From Methylobacterium brachiatum (GTDB lineage: Bacteria > Pseudomonadota > Alphaproteobacteria > Rhizobiales > Beijerinckiaceae): a stretch of DNA of 52,129 bases. Under the pieces are notes generated by a model, which searched no databases, was not told the origin of the DNA, and saw only the letters and a list, made by a program, of their open reading frames with translations. The position numbers were made by a program, and so were the translations under genes. Numbering within the stretch: position 1 is the stretch's first letter; each line of letters opens with the position of its first letter. The DNA lies in assembly GCF_020523825.1 (NCBI RefSeq), contig NZ_JAJALK010000027.1, forward strand, positions 1 through 52,129, written 5' to 3'. Below, piece after piece: positions 1 through 8,099 of this stretch.

Positions 1-76
1 CTCCAGTCTCACCGATCGTGCGCCGGAAAACGCCCTCGATTGCGCCTCCGCCACAGTTCGATTGCGCGCCGCTACA
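1..76. repeat. Left terminal inverted repeat of an insertion sequence
   Basis: These 76 bases are the exact reverse complement of the last 76 bases of the window. Read inward from the insertion edge the repeat begins TGTAGCGGCG and holds three degenerate copies of a GGCGCAATCGA-like motif. Multiple internal terminal repeats, a TGT start and a 6-bp target duplication fit the IS21 family best, but no transposase is in the window, so the family is inference. The repeat ends beside TCTATG at 77-82. Confidence 0.85.
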
Positions 77-82
77 TCTATG
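77..82. repeat. Target-site duplication, left copy
   Basis: TCTATG follows the left terminal repeat directly. The same six bases precede the right terminal repeat at 52048-52053. Collapsing the two copies restores the uninterrupted ABC transporter reading frame, which is what a 6-bp duplication made by one transposition event predicts. Confidence 0.85.
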
Positions 83-1326
83 GACTGCGCACAGCCCCAC
101 AGTCGGACCTGGAGGACACTCGGCCCCTGTTCGAGGCGCATCGCGCGGGCAACTCCCCAGACCCAGTGGACACGCAATGGGTCGACCTTGCCGCGCTCGG
201 TGCGTCTGACACCCGCGCGCTCGACCTGCGGATGCTGGATCTGCTTTCCCGACTCGGCATGGATGAGGATCTCTACCGGTTCGGCCTGACCGCGACCTCG
301 CGCTGCGAGGGTACGCCTTTGGGCGAGCGCATGATTGCGGCGCGCCGGCACCTGCACCGCCGGCTCGTCGCCACCGGCAAGACTGATCTCGTCCTGCCGT
401 TCGACCTGGAGGAATACAACCAGCGCGCGACAGTTGCGGAGAACCTCCTGTTCGGCGTGCCTACAGATCCAGCCCTCGTTGGCCAACGCCTCGCGTCGGA
501 GCCGCGCTTCCGCGCTGTGCTGGCGGAACATGGCCTGCTCAGAGACCTCGACCGTCTTGGCGTAGCGGTCGCTCGCACGCTCGTCGAGATCTCCCGGGGC
601 CTTCCGCCGGGACATGCCCTGTTCCGTTGCCTCCCAGTGATCGACCAAGAGGCTCTACCCGAGATCGAGCGACGTCTCGCCGTTCTCGGAGATCGCGCGC
701 TTCCCGATAGGCCCGGCGACGACGTCTTCCTCACCCTCGCACTGTCCTATATCGAGCCGTCCCACCGGCTCGGGCTGCTGGACAGACCGTTGTGCCGGCG
801 GATCGTGGGTGCACGCGGACCGCTCCAGACGCGGCTGCATTCGGGAGGCAAGCCCGATATCGCGCCGTTCGATCCGGGCCGCATCAATATGCGCAGCTCG
901 ATGCTGGACAATCTCCTGTTCGGACGCATCGACACGACGCAGATGAACGCCGAAGTCGACATCCAAGAGCACGTCCGAGCCGCCGTGCGGCACTTCGGGC
1001 TTGAAGGCGACGTGCGGGTCCGCGGGCTCGACTACGGCGTCGGAAACCGTGGCCGGCTCCTCACGGTGCGGCAGCAAGCGTCGATCGAGCTTGCCCGTGC
1101 CGTCCTGCGCCAGCCAGATCTCCTCGTTCTGGACGGCACGCTGCGGCACCTTGAGGACTGTGCAGGCGTGATCGAGGCGCTCACGTCGGGCCCGCTCGCG
1201 CCTGAGAGTCTTCTGGTCGTGACGGACACAGCCGAGGAAGCGGCTCTATTGCCGGTCCAGGTCACGGTAGAACGATCCGGTGCTGTGCACATCGCGCAAG
1301 CATCCTCTCCTGTGGTACTGGCCTGA
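77..1326 (+). pseudogene. ABC transporter, 3' part, interrupted by an insertion sequence
   Basis: This is the C-terminal 415 or so residues of an ABC transporter whose first half lies at 50472-52053. The junction reads R-D-N-L-V-Y here joined to G-L-R-T-A, in frame across the duplicated TCTATG. The segment carries a degenerate nucleotide-binding region: an LTVRQQ stretch sits where LSGGQ is expected, followed by ARAVLRQPDLLVLDG as a Walker B-like strand without the usual catalytic Glu. Two NLLFG motifs recall Q-loop regions. Large ABC proteins with degenerate second halves occur in Rhizobiales, so degeneracy may be a family trait rather than decay. As it stands the gene has no start and is presumably inactive. 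Confidence 0.8.
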
Positions 1327-1560
1327 CGCGTATGGCTGGAAGAGCAGGCCTTCGCGTCGCTTGGCGTGGCCAGGACAAGCAGGGTGGGCCATCGTGCGAC
1401 GTCGTCGGCGATGACATCCGAACTGCCGAGGCGGAGGGATATTGCAGCCGCCGCTCCTTTGTCCAGACTTCGCCATCGGTACCAGCCCTATCGGTATCCA
1501 GCCGAAGAGCCGGCGAACCTTACAGATCAAAGGCCCGGTCACGTTTTGAAGTATCGACGG

Positions 1561-2091
1561 CTAGGCACGCACGAGCAGTTTTCGTAGCGTACGGGTGTCG
1601 ATGCCCAGCACACGCGCTGTGGCGCAGATGTCATCGGCCATGACGCGCAAGATTTCCTGAGCGTGGCGTCGGGTGACAGCTTCCAGCGAGCTGTCCGGCG
1701 CACCGCTGAGCCTACATCCGTCCGGTAGTTTGCGCAGGATCGCATCGATCTCGGCGGTTGCCGCTGGCCGAGCCAGGAAATCGGTCGCGCCCATGCGTAA
1801 GGCGGTAACTGCACCTTGGAAGGTGGCATAGAACGATAGGACGACGATGCGGGCAGCGGGATCTGCTGTGACGAGCCTCGGGATCAGGCTGACTCCGCTG
1901 CCGTCCGACAGCTTGTAATCGATGATGGCGAAGTGTGGCTGTTCAGCCGCGATGATCGCGGATGCCTCACCGAGAGATGAGGCCACCCAGACGTGGTAGT
2001 CCAGTTCGGCCAACTCCCGCCCTCGTTGCTCTCGGCTGACCGGATCCGCGTCAGCGAGCAGGAGGCATCCAGGCCGCTCATGCGCCGCCAT
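1561..2091 (-). CDS. RegA/ActR-like response regulator
   Basis: A receiver domain (about residues 10-120) is followed by a short Fis-type helix-turn-helix (last 45 residues), the layout of the redox regulator family RegA/PrrA/ActR. The phosphoacceptor Asp is in IIDYKLSDG. Two receiver positions are unusual: the acidic cluster after strand 1 reads D-A-D, and the conserved Lys near the end is Arg (DFLARPA). Met at 2091 is chosen because it sits just before the receiver; a longer frame to 2193 adds 34 unmatched residues. No partner histidine kinase lies in the window. The gene converges on the broken ABC gene. It might set expression of the plasmid's oxidase or sulfur genes, but nothing here shows that. 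Confidence 0.75.
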   Translation of the reverse strand: MAAHERPGCLLLADADPVSREQRGRELAELDYHVWVASSLGEASAIIAAEQPHFAIIDYKLSDGSGVSLIPRLVTADPAARIVVLSFYATFQGAVTALRMGATDFLARPAATAEIDAILRKLPDGCRLSGAPDSSLEAVTRRHAQEILRVMADDICATARVLGIDTRTLRKLLVRA

Positions 2092-2311
2092 CGGGCATCG
2101 AGATGTTCGTCCCACCCAATCCACCAAACCTTTATCCCGACGCACCCAGTTCAATCCTCCAGCTTGAGCCCCGCCAGCGGCTACGTCTTGCAAGCGACAT
2201 TGCCCGTTCAGAAGGTGATGGATTGAAGGCAGATTGACCTAAGTATTTGTCGTTCCGGGCCGTGAGTGCGCGCGTCAGATGCAACTATAAATCGAACTTA
2301 CTATTATCTAT

Positions 2312-2605
2312 CTAAGAACATTTTGGCGACATCTTAAAATATCCGGAGTTGACCTGAACAGCGACCACCCGGTGACAGGTTAGGCTTTGCCGCGCTTCCC
2401 AATCCTCGATCGTCAGATTGAGTGAATCCGGCCAGCTTTCCGCGGGTACATCCAGCACCAGAAGACGGTCCGTGACCGTGTAGAGGTCATGACGCAACTC
2501 CTCCAGTTGCGCATATGTCGGCTTGGGTATCGCCGAGATCGCGCAGCCCTTCGTCAATCGTGCCGTCCATTCGGCAGCTTGATCGTTCGCCTGGATCCTA
2601 GTCAT
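2312..2605 (-). CDS. Hypothetical protein, 97 aa
   Basis: I do not recognise this protein. It is soluble-looking, has no clear signal peptide, and is rich in charged residues in its first half (QANDQAAEWTARLTKG). An AGGACAGG stretch lies about nine bases before the ATG at 2605 and could be its ribosome binding site. It stands alone, between the response regulator and the LysR gene, in a region with AT-rich flanks. It could be a remnant. Confidence 0.4.
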   Translation of the reverse strand: MTRIQANDQAAEWTARLTKGCAISAIPKPTYAQLEELRHDLYTVTDRLLVLDVPAESWPDSLNLTIEDWEARQSLTCHRVVAVQVNSGYFKMSPKCS

Positions 2606-3096
2606 GATCAGGGCCTGTCCTGTGTAGCTTCGCAATCATACCGCCCCGGAAGAAAAGCGGCATGCTGCGGGCGCCCCGAGCGCAATGCCAGGAAAGAAGC
2701 GCCGGTCGCGGGCGTCCAGACGATGCGCACGTGGGTGTTGATCAGGTTGGTGCGAACCAGAGCTTCGAGTTAAGCCCGGTCGAACATCCGCTCTTCTACC
2801 CCCGGAACTAGGTCGCCGCGGCAGCAACCGCTACCCACAGCGTCAGTCCAGGCGGATAGCCGTTGACCTGAGCAATCAAACTGGGACTGCGGTTTGTCAT
2901 AGGAGCCTCGTGGTTCGGACCAAGGATCTCACCCGGAAATGGTTCGATCCAACGCATTTTTACGCTGACTCTGATCTGAAAATTCGATTATCTCTAGGCC
3001 GCTCGGTTCAGCGATGTGGACCTTCGGTTCTGCTAAGCCGAACGTCTCAGTGCTCAAGTCGAGGACGCGAGCCAGGATCCCACCCGAGGTGGCTAC
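2606..3096. other. Intergenic region upstream of the LysR gene, with a decayed coding fragment
   Basis: About 490 bp without a convincing gene. On the minus strand around 2640-2770 a short open stretch reads like the tail of some protein (LVRTNLINTHVRIVWTPATG) but has an in-frame stop before it and no start, so I take it as a remnant. The part from about 2930 to 3000 is AT-richer, with TTCGATCC and TTCGATTA motifs, and probably holds the promoter of the LysR gene. Confidence 0.4.
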
Positions 3097-3993
3097 ATGA
3101 CCCTCGACCAACTCCGGATTTTCGTGGCGGTCGCCGAACGCGAGCATGTCACGCGTGCCGCTGAAGCGCTCAATCTGGTTCAATCCGCCGTCAGCTCGGC
3201 TGTCAGCGCCATCGAGGGGCGGCACGCCGTCAAGCTCTTCCACCGGGTTGGGCGCGGCATCGAGCTCACCGAAGCAGGTCGCCTTTTCCTCGGGGAGGCG
3301 CGGGCCGTGCTCGCCCGCTCAGAGTGTGCCGAGCTGGTGCTGGCTGAACTCAGCGGACTTCGACGGGGCACGCTGAGCATCCAGGCCAGCCAGACGATCG
3401 CGAGTGACTGGCTGCCCCGCTACCTGGTCGCCTTTCGCCGTGCCTATCCGGAGATTACCCTCAATCTGACGGTCGGCAACACCACTCAGGCCGCGGCCGC
3501 TGTGCGCGAGGGTGGGGCCGAACTGGGCTTCGTCGAAGGCGCGCTCGACGATCCGGCGCTGACCAGCACGACGGTGGCCGAGGATCAGCTCATGCTCCTC
3601 GTCGCCCCTGACCACCCCTGGGCAAGGCGCAGTGAGCTGTCGCTGGACGAGCTTGCGGAGGGCAGCTGGGTGTTGCGCGAGCCGGGCTCTGGCACGCGCT
3701 CGGCCTTCGAGGAGACACTGGCCCAGCGCGGTTTCAACCCGACACGTCTGACGGTGATGCTTGAACTGCCCTCGAACGAGGCGGTGCGGTCCGCGGTCGA
3801 GGCGGGCGGTGGCGCGACCGTGCTCTCGGCCTGTGTGGCTGCGGCAAGCCTCAAGGCCGAGACGCTCTGTCATGTACCGTTCGACCTGCCGAAGCGGGCG
3901 TACCGGATGCTGCGTCACAAGGAGCGCTACCGCAGCCGGGCCGCCGACGCGCTCCTCGACCTGATCAAGGCCGCTCCTGCGAGAACGGCCTGA
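3097..3993 (+). CDS. LysR-family transcriptional regulator beside sorAB
   Basis: A 298-residue LysR regulator with the winged HTH at residues 1-60 (LDQLRIFVAVAEREHVTRAA) and an effector-binding domain after residue 90. It resembles the CysL/YeiE group that controls sulfur genes. A GAGGTGG ribosome site precedes the ATG. It converges on the sulfite dehydrogenase genes with only a few bases between the stops. I infer that it responds to sulfite or a related sulfur anion and acts at the 20-bp dyad found upstream of sorA and of the TDT exporter (5678-5697, 26746-26765), since the 15-bp spacing fits a LysR box. That link is untested. Confidence 0.85.
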   Translation: MTLDQLRIFVAVAEREHVTRAAEALNLVQSAVSSAVSAIEGRHAVKLFHRVGRGIELTEAGRLFLGEARAVLARSECAELVLAELSGLRRGTLSIQASQTIASDWLPRYLVAFRRAYPEITLNLTVGNTTQAAAAVREGGAELGFVEGALDDPALTSTTVAEDQLMLLVAPDHPWARRSELSLDELAEGSWVLREPGSGTRSAFEETLAQRGFNPTRLTVMLELPSNEAVRSAVEAGGGATVLSACVAAASLKAETLCHVPFDLPKRAYRMLRHKERYRSRAADALLDLIKAAPARTA

Positions 3994-3996
3994 CTG

Positions 3997-4338
3997 CTAA
4001 GGCTGTGGTTTCATGCTGGCGAGGTAATCGACGATAGCGGGCACGTCCGTATCGTCGATCGGTGCTTTGTAGGTGTGGATCATCTTGTTAACCGTCTCAC
4101 TCCATTCAGTCCTGGAGCGCTTGGGTTGAGTCAGCACCATCGCGGCCGAGTGGCAGGCCAGACAGTTGTTGTTGATTGCCTCTGCCTCGTGGCCGCCCGG
4201 GAAGGTCCGGTCGCTCTGCGGCAGCTGGACCGAGACAGACTTGAACCGCATCGCCTCGCCAGCCAGGGCGGCTCCTCCGACGAGCGAGACGGCGAACAGC
4301 GCGGCGAGCGCGAGGCGGGGCAGGATCATCGGGGACAT
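3997..4338 (-). CDS. sorB: Sulfite dehydrogenase cytochrome c subunit SorB
   Basis: A 113-residue monohaem cytochrome c with an N-terminal signal peptide (hydrophobic to about residue 26) and one haem site CLACH at residues 59-63; a Met near the C-terminus (SMKPQP) can be the sixth ligand. Size and position directly after a SorA-type gene match SorB of SorAB sulfite:cytochrome c oxidoreductases, where it takes electrons from the molybdenum subunit in the periplasm. Start at 4338 has GAGGAG upstream. The gap to sorA is 15 bp, so the two are one operon. Confidence 0.87.
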   Translation of the reverse strand: MSPMILPRLALAALFAVSLVGGAALAGEAMRFKSVSVQLPQSDRTFPGGHEAEAINNNCLACHSAAMVLTQPKRSRTEWSETVNKMIHTYKAPIDDTDVPAIVDYLASMKPQP

Positions 4339-4353
4339 GCTCTGCTCCTCGCC

Positions 4354-5571
4354 TCAGGATGCCACGACGGGCGTGGTTTCGGCCACGCTGCGCATGAAGC
4401 CATTCGGATTCCAGGTCGGCTCCAGTGGCTGGGCCACGCCCTTCGTATTGGTGCAGCGGACCTTCAGTTCGTGCCGGCCAGCGATTAGGGCAGGAAGGCT
4501 CGCCTCGAAGCGACGGAAGCTGTAGCTGCCCTCGTCTTTGCCGAGAGCAGCGGCAAGCCAGCTCTGCCCGCCATCAGAGGAGACCTCGACGGTCCTCACC
4601 CCACAATCGCCCCCAAAAGCGATGCCCCGCAGATTGAGCGGAGCCTCGGCCTTCACCAAGGCGTCAGCCTTGACGTTGGTCAGCAGGGAACGCGGCACCA
4701 TCCGGTTGATCGGCACGGTGGCGTAGCCGGTCTCTCCGGGCCGGACATTCGCGCCAGGAGTGGCGGGGATACGGTAGGCGGTCTTCGTCCAGAACTGCTC
4801 GTCAGCATGATCGAGCACCTCGATGTCGGACAGCATCTTGACCCAGTAGGTCGAGTACCAGCCTGGCACGACGAGCCGGAGCGGGAAGCCGTTGAGCAGT
4901 GGCAGCTGCTCGCCGTTCATCGCGTAGGCAATCATCACCTCGCCATCGCGGGCGTGATCGAGATCCAGAGACTTCTTAAAGTCGGGCGCGTCGGCGACCA
5001 CAGGCTCGTCGAGGCCATTGAAACGCACCTGCACGGCGCCAGCCTTCACGCCGGCCCGGTCGAGCACGTCCTTGAGCCGCACGCCGGTCCAGAGCGCGTT
5101 ACCCATGGCGCCGTTAGCCCATTGCGCGCCGGAGACACGCGGCTCGAACAGACCGCGCGAGTTGCCCGAGCATTGGTTGACCGCGGCGATCTCGAACTGC
5201 GGCAGGCGGGCGATCTCGTCGAGCGAGAGGGAGAGTTCCTTCTCGACATGGCCGTGGATCTTGAGGCGGAAGCTCGGGGCATCGACTTCGGTGGGGATCG
5301 AGGCCCAGTGCCAACGCACGTAGAAGCGGTCGTTGGGGGTGAATACACCCTGGTCGAACACCTCGAACGGCGTCTCCAACAAGGGTGGGCGGGTGCGCTG
5401 CAGGATCATCGACCCCTTACCGGGAAACCCCGTGGTGAGGTCGCGCGCGTCGGGGCCGCCGGGCAGCGGTAGCCTGACTGAGCCAGTGGCCCAGGCAGGC
5501 GCGGCGGCACCGAGGCTGCCGAAGCCGAGACCGGCGAGGACTACACGACGTGACAGGGCGTGGTGGTTCAA
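4354..5571 (-). CDS. sorA: Sulfite dehydrogenase molybdenum subunit SorA
   Basis: A 405-residue protein of the sulfite oxidase family that oxidises sulfite to sulfate in the periplasm and passes electrons to SorB. The N-terminus is a Tat signal (SRRVVLAG, cleavage near AWA at 26-28). The molybdopterin domain follows, with the Mo-ligand Cys134 in VNQCSGNSRG, then a C-terminal dimerisation domain. The start is TTG at 5571, supported by GGAG seven bases upstream. An AT-rich promoter region with a LysR-like dyad lies about 110 bp upstream. SoxC is a close relative, but the adjacent monohaem cytochrome and absence of other sox genes favour SorA. Confidence 0.87.
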   Translation of the reverse strand: MNHHALSRRVVLAGLGFGSLGAAAPAWATGSVRLPLPGGPDARDLTTGFPGKGSMILQRTRPPLLETPFEVFDQGVFTPNDRFYVRWHWASIPTEVDAPSFRLKIHGHVEKELSLSLDEIARLPQFEIAAVNQCSGNSRGLFEPRVSGAQWANGAMGNALWTGVRLKDVLDRAGVKAGAVQVRFNGLDEPVVADAPDFKKSLDLDHARDGEVMIAYAMNGEQLPLLNGFPLRLVVPGWYSTYWVKMLSDIEVLDHADEQFWTKTAYRIPATPGANVRPGETGYATVPINRMVPRSLLTNVKADALVKAEAPLNLRGIAFGGDCGVRTVEVSSDGGQSWLAAALGKDEGSYSFRRFEASLPALIAGRHELKVRCTNTKGVAQPLEPTWNPNGFMRSVAETTPVVAS

Positions 5572-6095
5572 GGGTGTTCTCCGCCTTGCGGGCGCGGCGC
5601 ACTGAGCACCCGCACCACGATGTGCAAGGGATATCTTCTCTACAGCGTGTCTTCCAATAGAATATTCTTATATTTTTAATCGATTTTATAGATCATTATT
5701 CTCGTCGATCGAGGAGCATCTACGGGCTGGTACTGGGCACAGTGTGCTTCCCTTCAACGCTCCGCTGGTCGCTACATGCCACGACGCAGCCAGTATCGGT
5801 AACCTCTTAAGAGGTGCTTTGGCACTCGCTGCCAACTCTGTAACTAGGATTGCCAGCATAGTTAATCTGCTATTATTCGCAGTTATGGCGAACATCTATC
5901 GATATCTGACTTAAAAATCCGCATCATATAAACGTAGAGTCAGTAAAAGCTAGGAGATCGGAAGTCTTACCTTCGAGATACCGGCCAGATCTTCGCGGAG
6001 GTCTATGGTTGAAACCACGGAGGCTGCGTGCCGCTCGGCACCGCGTTCGGGTGGGCGTCAGCTAGGCAAGGCAAAGCCGCTCATGCTTAGCTGGG
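5572..6095. other. AT-rich intergenic region with sorA promoter
   Basis: About 520 bp between sorA and the end of the tauE operon. The side next to sorA (about 5640-5700) is strongly AT-rich and carries the dyad at 5678-5697. I see no coding potential or structured RNA that I can defend in the rest (5700-6095). Confidence 0.5.
5678..5697. promoter_or_regulatory. Candidate operator upstream of sorA, shared with the TDT exporter gene
   Basis: AATCGATTTTATAGATCATT occurs here, 107-126 bp upstream of sorA. The same 20 bases with one mismatch lie at 26746-26765 upstream of the TDT exporter, in the same orientation relative to the gene. The core is a 6-3-6 dyad (ATCGAT-TTT-ATAGAT here, perfect in the second copy), the size of a LysR recognition box. 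Confidence 0.55.
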
Positions 6096-6866
6096 CTAGA
6101 GTCCCCACGCGCTGGCGTTCCGGTAGAGCATGTACCCCGCTACCGCGAAGATGACCCCGGCAAAGATCCGATTCAGGAGCCTCTTTTGGTTGGCCAGCCG
6201 GCAGGCCAGCCGCATGCCGATGAAGCCTCCGATGAGGCCCCCCGCGATGAACTCCGCGGCCACGACCCAGTCCACCAGGCCCGACAGCGCGTAGGACGCC
6301 GCCGTGGCCAATCCGAAGGCCCCCACGGCGAGGAGCGACGAGCCGACCGCGTTGATCATCGGCATGCCGGTGGCGAACAGGAGCCCCGGCACGATCAGGA
6401 AGCCGCCGCCGATGCCGAAAAACCCCGACAGCATCCCGACGGCCAGGGCCGAGGCCACGACCTTCGGCACCGACACCGGCGCATGCTCGTCGGCAGGGCC
6501 ACCGTCACTTGCCGGACGCAGCATCAGGCCGCCGACCACGACCATCAGCACGGCGAACAGGAACAGCAACCTCTCTCCGTCGAACGCCTTGCCAAGGGTC
6601 GATCCGACGAGGGCCCCGAGCACCCCGACAAGCGCAAAACCCGCCGCGCAGCCCCATCGGACGTTGCCGGCCTTGGCATGGCCACCGAGGGTCATGAAGG
6701 CGTTCGCCGACACCGCCAGCGCCCCGGTCCCGATGGCCAGGTGAGGTTGGGACATCCCGACGACGTAGAGCAGAAGGGGCGTCGCCAGGATCGACCCGCC
6801 GCCGCCGATCAGCCCGAGCGTAAAGCCGACGCCACCCCCAGACAGCAGGGCGGGAAGCGCGCTCAC
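6096..6866 (-). CDS. TauE/SafE family sulfite or organosulfonate exporter
   Basis: A 256-residue inner-membrane protein, almost wholly hydrophobic with about eight membrane segments in two repeats, each with glycine-rich motifs (GLIGGGGSIL near the start, FFGIGGGFLI in the middle) typical of TauE/SafE permeases. These export sulfite, sulfoacetate or similar anions. The start is GTG at 6866, overlapping the stop of the preceding gene in GTGA. It is the last gene of the peroxiredoxin-dioxygenase-repressor-YeeE operon, which fits removal of sulfite made by persulfide oxidation. Confidence 0.85.
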   Translation of the reverse strand: MSALPALLSGGGVGFTLGLIGGGGSILATPLLLYVVGMSQPHLAIGTGALAVSANAFMTLGGHAKAGNVRWGCAAGFALVGVLGALVGSTLGKAFDGERLLFLFAVLMVVVGGLMLRPASDGGPADEHAPVSVPKVVASALAVGMLSGFFGIGGGFLIVPGLLFATGMPMINAVGSSLLAVGAFGLATAASYALSGLVDWVVAAEFIAGGLIGGFIGMRLACRLANQKRLLNRIFAGVIFAVAGYMLYRNASAWGL

Positions 6867-7312
6867 CGTCGGACCTCGCCGGTTCGTGGCGTCATGCCCG
6901 GCGTGAGACGAAACAGAACCATGCCCGCGAGCATCGCGACGACGAACACGCCGATCGAAGGCAGGCCGAGGGTAAGCGCCGCCAGTGCCGGACCGGGACA
7001 CAGGCCCACTAGGCCCCATCCGATCCCGAACAGCGTTGCGCCGCCGACCAGCCGGGCGTCGACGGTGCGTGTCGTCGGGATGTCGAACCGCGGGGCCGTC
7101 GCCGGTTTCCCCATCCAGGCCGCCATCACGTAGCCGAGGGCGGAGACGCCGACCGCACCGCCGAGGACGAAGGCGAGGCTCGGGTCCCATGGCCCCGCCA
7201 CGTCGAGGAACCCGAGAACCTTGGCCGGGTCCATCATGCCTGAGATGGCGAGACCGAGGCCGAAGAGGAGGCCGGCTAAGAGGGCGACCGCCAGACGAAG
7301 GGCGCCGGTCAT
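6863..7312 (-). CDS. YeeE/YedE-type half transporter (DUF6691)
   Basis: A 149-residue membrane protein with about four segments, carrying the GLVGLCPGPALAAL motif of the DUF6691 half of YeeE/YedE sulfur transporters. The start ATG at 7312 overlaps the previous stop in ATGA. In many bacteria two half-size YeeE genes sit side by side, as here, and probably form one pore; E. coli YeeE takes up thiosulfate. Next to a persulfide dioxygenase and a BigR-like regulator it likely moves a sulfur species, direction unknown. Confidence 0.82.
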   Translation of the reverse strand: MTGALRLAVALLAGLLFGLGLAISGMMDPAKVLGFLDVAGPWDPSLAFVLGGAVGVSALGYVMAAWMGKPATAPRFDIPTTRTVDARLVGGATLFGIGWGLVGLCPGPALAALTLGLPSIGVFVVAMLAGMVLFRLTPGMTPRTGEVRR

Positions 7313-7728
7313 GTGCCGATCCCATGACGGACAATGAACACCGTCACTGCGGCCACGACCATGAAGACGGCCACCGCCGTAATCGAGCGCGGCGATAGCC
7401 GGGCTATTCCGCACACCCCGTGCCCGCTTGTGCAGCCCGACCCGAGGCGGGTGCCGTAGCCGACGAGGAGGCCGGCCGCGATCAACATCGGCCAGGACGC
7501 CTCCATCCGGACTTCGGGCCAATGCCCGGCCTGCATCCGATAAAGGATCGGGCCGAGAAGCAGGCCGACGAGGAAGGCACCGCGCCAAAGGGTGTCGCGT
7601 CTGGATGGTCCAAGCAGACCGCCAGCGATGCCGCTGATGCCTGCGATCCTCCCATTGCCCAGGAGCAGGACGACGGCGGACGCGCCGATGAGGAGGCCAC
7701 CCACGAGCGGCGACAGGAAGGCGCTCAC
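7309..7728 (-). CDS. YeeE/YedE family half transporter
   Basis: A 139-residue membrane protein with about four segments and the conserved motif GSGCTSGHGVCG, whose cysteines handle sulfur compounds in YeeE. It is the first of the paired half transporters. The ATG at 7728 overlaps the stop of the ArsR gene, and its own stop overlaps the next start, so the whole set is translationally coupled. Confidence 0.85.
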   Translation of the reverse strand: MSAFLSPLVGGLLIGASAVVLLLGNGRIAGISGIAGGLLGPSRRDTLWRGAFLVGLLLGPILYRMQAGHWPEVRMEASWPMLIAAGLLVGYGTRLGSGCTSGHGVCGIARLSPRSITAVAVFMVVAAVTVFIVRHGIGT

Positions 7729-8099
7729 GCCCGACTTCCGACCAGCCCGAACATCGCGGCCTGCTGAGGGCGGGGGCGTCCGGCAGGTGCCGCCCGCATC
7801 GCGGGCAGGCTGTCCGGCGCGGCCGAGTAGATCCGGCGAAGCTCGTTCAGCACCGCCACGACCCTCGGTTCCGTGACGCGATAGAAGACGGACTTGTGCT
7901 CCCGCCTGGTCGAGACGAACCCGGCCTCTCGGAACTCGCCGAGTTGTTGCGACAGGGTCGGCTGCCGAATGCCGAGTTCGCGCTCGATGTCGGTGACCGA
8001 GCGTTCGCCCTCCAGCAGGAGGAAGGCGATGCGCAGCCGGTTGGGGTTCGCCAGGACCTTGAGCGCGTCGCCGATCCGAAGCGTGAGCTCCTCCGTCAA
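7725..8099 (-). CDS. BigR/SqrR-like ArsR-family repressor lacking cysteines
   Basis: A 124-residue winged-helix protein of the ArsR/SmtB family, closest in sequence to the persulfide sensors BigR, YgaV and SqrR: ALANPNRLR-type helix, then GIRQPTLSQQLGEFREAGFVSTRRE as recognition region. These sensors form a disulfide or tetrasulfide between two cysteines. Here the equivalent positions read RIAFLL and RIYSAAP, and the protein has no Cys at all. It should still bind DNA and probably controls this operon and the divergent SQR gene at 9739-9769, but how it would sense persulfide is unclear. The TTG start at 8099 overlaps the previous stop (TTGA). Confidence 0.82.
   Translation of the reverse strand: MTEELTLRIGDALKVLANPNRLRIAFLLLEGERSVTDIERELGIRQPTLSQQLGEFREAGFVSTRREHKSVFYRVTEPRVVAVLNELRRIYSAAPDSLPAMRAAPAGRPRPQQAAMFGLVGSRA

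Noticed and set aside
4807..5472. Plus-strand open frame across sorA
   Set aside because: Opposite strand of a strongly supported sulfite dehydrogenase gene; no family features.
6867..7334. Long N-terminal extension of the TauE frame
   Set aside because: The frame stays open upstream only because of high GC; the GTG at 6866 overlaps the previous stop and fits the family start.
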